From NCBI GenBank assembly GCA_018268695.1, contig JAFDWD010001037.1, forward strand, positions 1 to 5,893: a stretch of DNA of 5,893 nucleotides, written 5' to 3'. Both the position numbers and the translations under genes were made by a program. Below are positions 5,266 to 5,893 of the stretch, one piece after another; position 1 is the stretch's first letter; every line of letters begins with the position of its first letter. Origin of the DNA: Actinomycetota bacterium (GTDB lineage Bacteria > Actinomycetota > Thermoleophilia > Solirubrobacterales > 70-9). Under the pieces are notes generated by a model. The model saw only the letters and a list, made by a program, of their open reading frames with translations. It was not told the origin of the DNA and made no database searches.

Positions 5266-5631
5266 TCAGGCGGTCAGGTGGGGGGTGCCGGAAGTGCGGG
5301 CGGCGAGCTCGGTGGCGAGCATCGTGCGCTGGCGGGGGGTGAGGGTGCCGAGCTGCTTGTTCTCGCTCATCGAGAGGGGCATCAGGAACTTGCGGGCGCG
5401 GGTGCGGCCCCAGCGCCGCTGGCTGGTGAGGAGCTCGGAGATCGTCATGCTCTCGGTCTGCCAGGGGCAGTCGCGGACGACCTCGGCAGGATCGAGGTCA
5501 CCTCGCGCCACCGCGCGCTTCAGCTCGGCGCGAGCGAGCCGCACGGAGTTGGCGCGTTCGAGAGCCCTCATATGTTGGGGCGGTTCTGGAGATGCGGTCG
5601 TCGATGCGGGTGCCATGGTGGCAGCGTCCAC
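5266..5631 (-). CDS. mihF: Actinobacterial integration host factor (mIHF), H2TH DNA-binding protein
   Basis: The 121-residue basic protein matches mycobacterial-type IHF, an essential nucleoid-associated protein in mycobacteria, unrelated to E. coli IHF. It bends DNA through a helix-two-turn-helix domain like that of ribosomal protein S13. A proline/alanine-rich leader (1-20) is followed by the long helix RALERANSVRLARAELKRAVARG (22-44), a linker with DCPWQTE (54-60), then the H2TH part. This comprises MTISELLTSQRRWG (62-75), RTRARKFLMPLSM (76-88, with the G-R-T-R-A-R phosphate-contact turn) and LGTLTPRQRTMLATELA (94-110). GTG 5631 is chosen because GGGAGG lies six bases upstream; the internal ATG codons (residues 6 and 21) lack this. 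In many actinobacteria mihF sits beside gmk; here no gmk follows, and the gene converges on the upstream operon. It may be a second mihF copy. Family call is strong. Confidence 0.88.
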   Translation of the reverse strand: MDAATMAPASTTASPEPPQHMRALERANSVRLARAELKRAVARGDLDPAEVVRDCPWQTESMTISELLTSQRRWGRTRARKFLMPLSMSENKQLGTLTPRQRTMLATELAARTSGTPHLTA

Positions 5632-5637
5632 TGGACT

Positions 5638-5643
5638 CCTCCC
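5638..5643 (-). promoter_or_regulatory. Shine-Dalgarno for mIHF, decides GTG start
   Basis: Read on the minus strand this is GGGAGG within AAGGGAGGAG, ending six bases before the GTG at 5631. The next ATG (5616) would be 21 bases away, too far for this site. Confidence 0.8.
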
Positions 5644-5710
5644 TTCAAAAGGAATCGTTAACTGGGTGGTCTTCGCCGACGGTCCACCGTCCAGTTCCCT
5701 GCCTTTTTGT

Positions 5711-5730
5711 CGGACCTAGGTGGCGGTCCG
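5711..5730. repeat. Small inverted repeat in the mIHF leader
   Basis: CGGACC (5711-5716) and GGTCCG (5725-5730) pair over 6 bp with an 8-base loop containing part of a CCTAGG palindrome. It falls in the presumed 5' untranslated region of mIHF, about 80 bases before the start codon. On the minus strand it is followed by A-rich, not T-rich, sequence, so it is not a standard attenuator; a regulatory stem or operator is possible. Confidence 0.3.
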
Positions 5731-5764
5731 GCGTTCCCCGTGGGGTGGCGTCGGCGAGGAGACG

Positions 5765-5794
5765 AAGCTACGTCTTCGAGGTGGGCGTCGTCAA
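5765..5794 (-). promoter_or_regulatory. Candidate sigma-70-type promoter for mIHF
   Basis: On the minus strand TTGACG (5789-5794) is followed after 18 bases by TAGCTT (5765-5770). The -35 matches five of six consensus bases and the -10 fits TAnnnT. Transcription would start near 5758, giving a leader of roughly 125 bases before the GTG at 5631. It is the best promoter-like pair I found upstream of the gene; the long leader leaves room for regulation or for another, closer promoter. Confidence 0.5.
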
Positions 5795-5893
5795 CCCGCG
5801 GTCGGCGGAATGACGTCCGGTCCGGTCGCTAAGAGCAACAATTTCGCGCGAGCCCCGCGAAGGTCCCTATCCGCACAAGTCTGAACTTACCCC
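5795..5893. other. No gene seen at the window end
   Basis: I see no supported gene here. The only local structure is TTCGCG/CGCGAA (5843-5848 with 5856-5861), a 6-bp stem with a 7-base loop, followed on the minus strand by a moderately T-rich stretch. It might end a minus-strand gene lying beyond the window, but the evidence is thin. Confidence 0.3.

Noticed and set aside
5086..5661. Plus-strand open frame of 191 codons across the mIHF locus
   Set aside because: Gly/Ala-rich antisense of mIHF and of the hairpin region; the minus strand carries a recognisable protein with a Shine-Dalgarno.
5592..5813. Plus-strand open frame of 73 codons upstream of mIHF
   Set aside because: No ribosome site or domain, and it lies across the mIHF leader and candidate promoter.

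Overview
The window is GC-rich (strong G/C preference at third codon positions) and looks like chromosomal DNA of a high-GC actinobacterium. Three features point this way: an MceG/MlaF-type ATPase with the DEPDSGLDPVRT signature, an actinobacterial integration host factor (mIHF, an H2TH protein not homologous to E. coli IHF), and a gene that appears leaderless. The wording of the mIHF homologue and of the small hypothetical proteins reminds me of Thermoleophilia/Solirubrobacterales. That narrower placement is inference from memory, not proof.

Layout. Positions 1-4046 hold a tight plus-strand cluster. It starts with the C-terminal part of an Mce/Mla-type lipid-transport ATPase (cut by the window edge). 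Seven bases later comes a 12-TM RND/MMPL lipid exporter, then a membrane-anchored thioredoxin-fold protein whose GTG start overlaps the exporter stop by four bases. Two bases further is a B3/B4 (PheRS-editing-like) domain protein. A -10-like hexamer, TAGAAT, whose first three bases are the stop codon of the B3/B4 gene, sits at the ideal distance for a leaderless transcript starting at the ATG at 4056. That ATG opens a coiled-coil protein with a Cys/His-rich C-terminus, overlapped at its 3' end by a 4-TM membrane protein ending at 4945. Positions 4946-5265, between convergent genes, hold no gene but a dense set of inverted repeats: a perfect 19-bp hairpin nested inside a second inverted repeat, and a 14-bp hairpin just past the mIHF stop. 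The minus-strand mIHF gene (5266-5631) follows, with a good Shine-Dalgarno and a plausible promoter at 5765-5794. The remainder to 5893 has no convincing gene.

Function. The first three genes fit an envelope lipid-trafficking unit: an Mce-type ABC importer component, an RND lipid transporter, and an exported thioredoxin-like protein that may tend disulfides or act as a redox-inactive accessory. The exporter carries two cysteine pairs in its first exported loop, a possible link to that partner. The B3/B4 protein may be co-transcribed but has no evident functional link.

The main unexplained signal is a pair of perfect hairpins 0.9 kb apart, one inside the start of the leaderless gene (4082-4118) and one in the convergent intergenic region (5006-5054). 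They share inner arms TTGTC/GACAA, an 11-base loop, and CATA at loop positions 4-7. This could be a lineage repeat family, a protein-binding dyad or a structured RNA motif. I do not recognise it.
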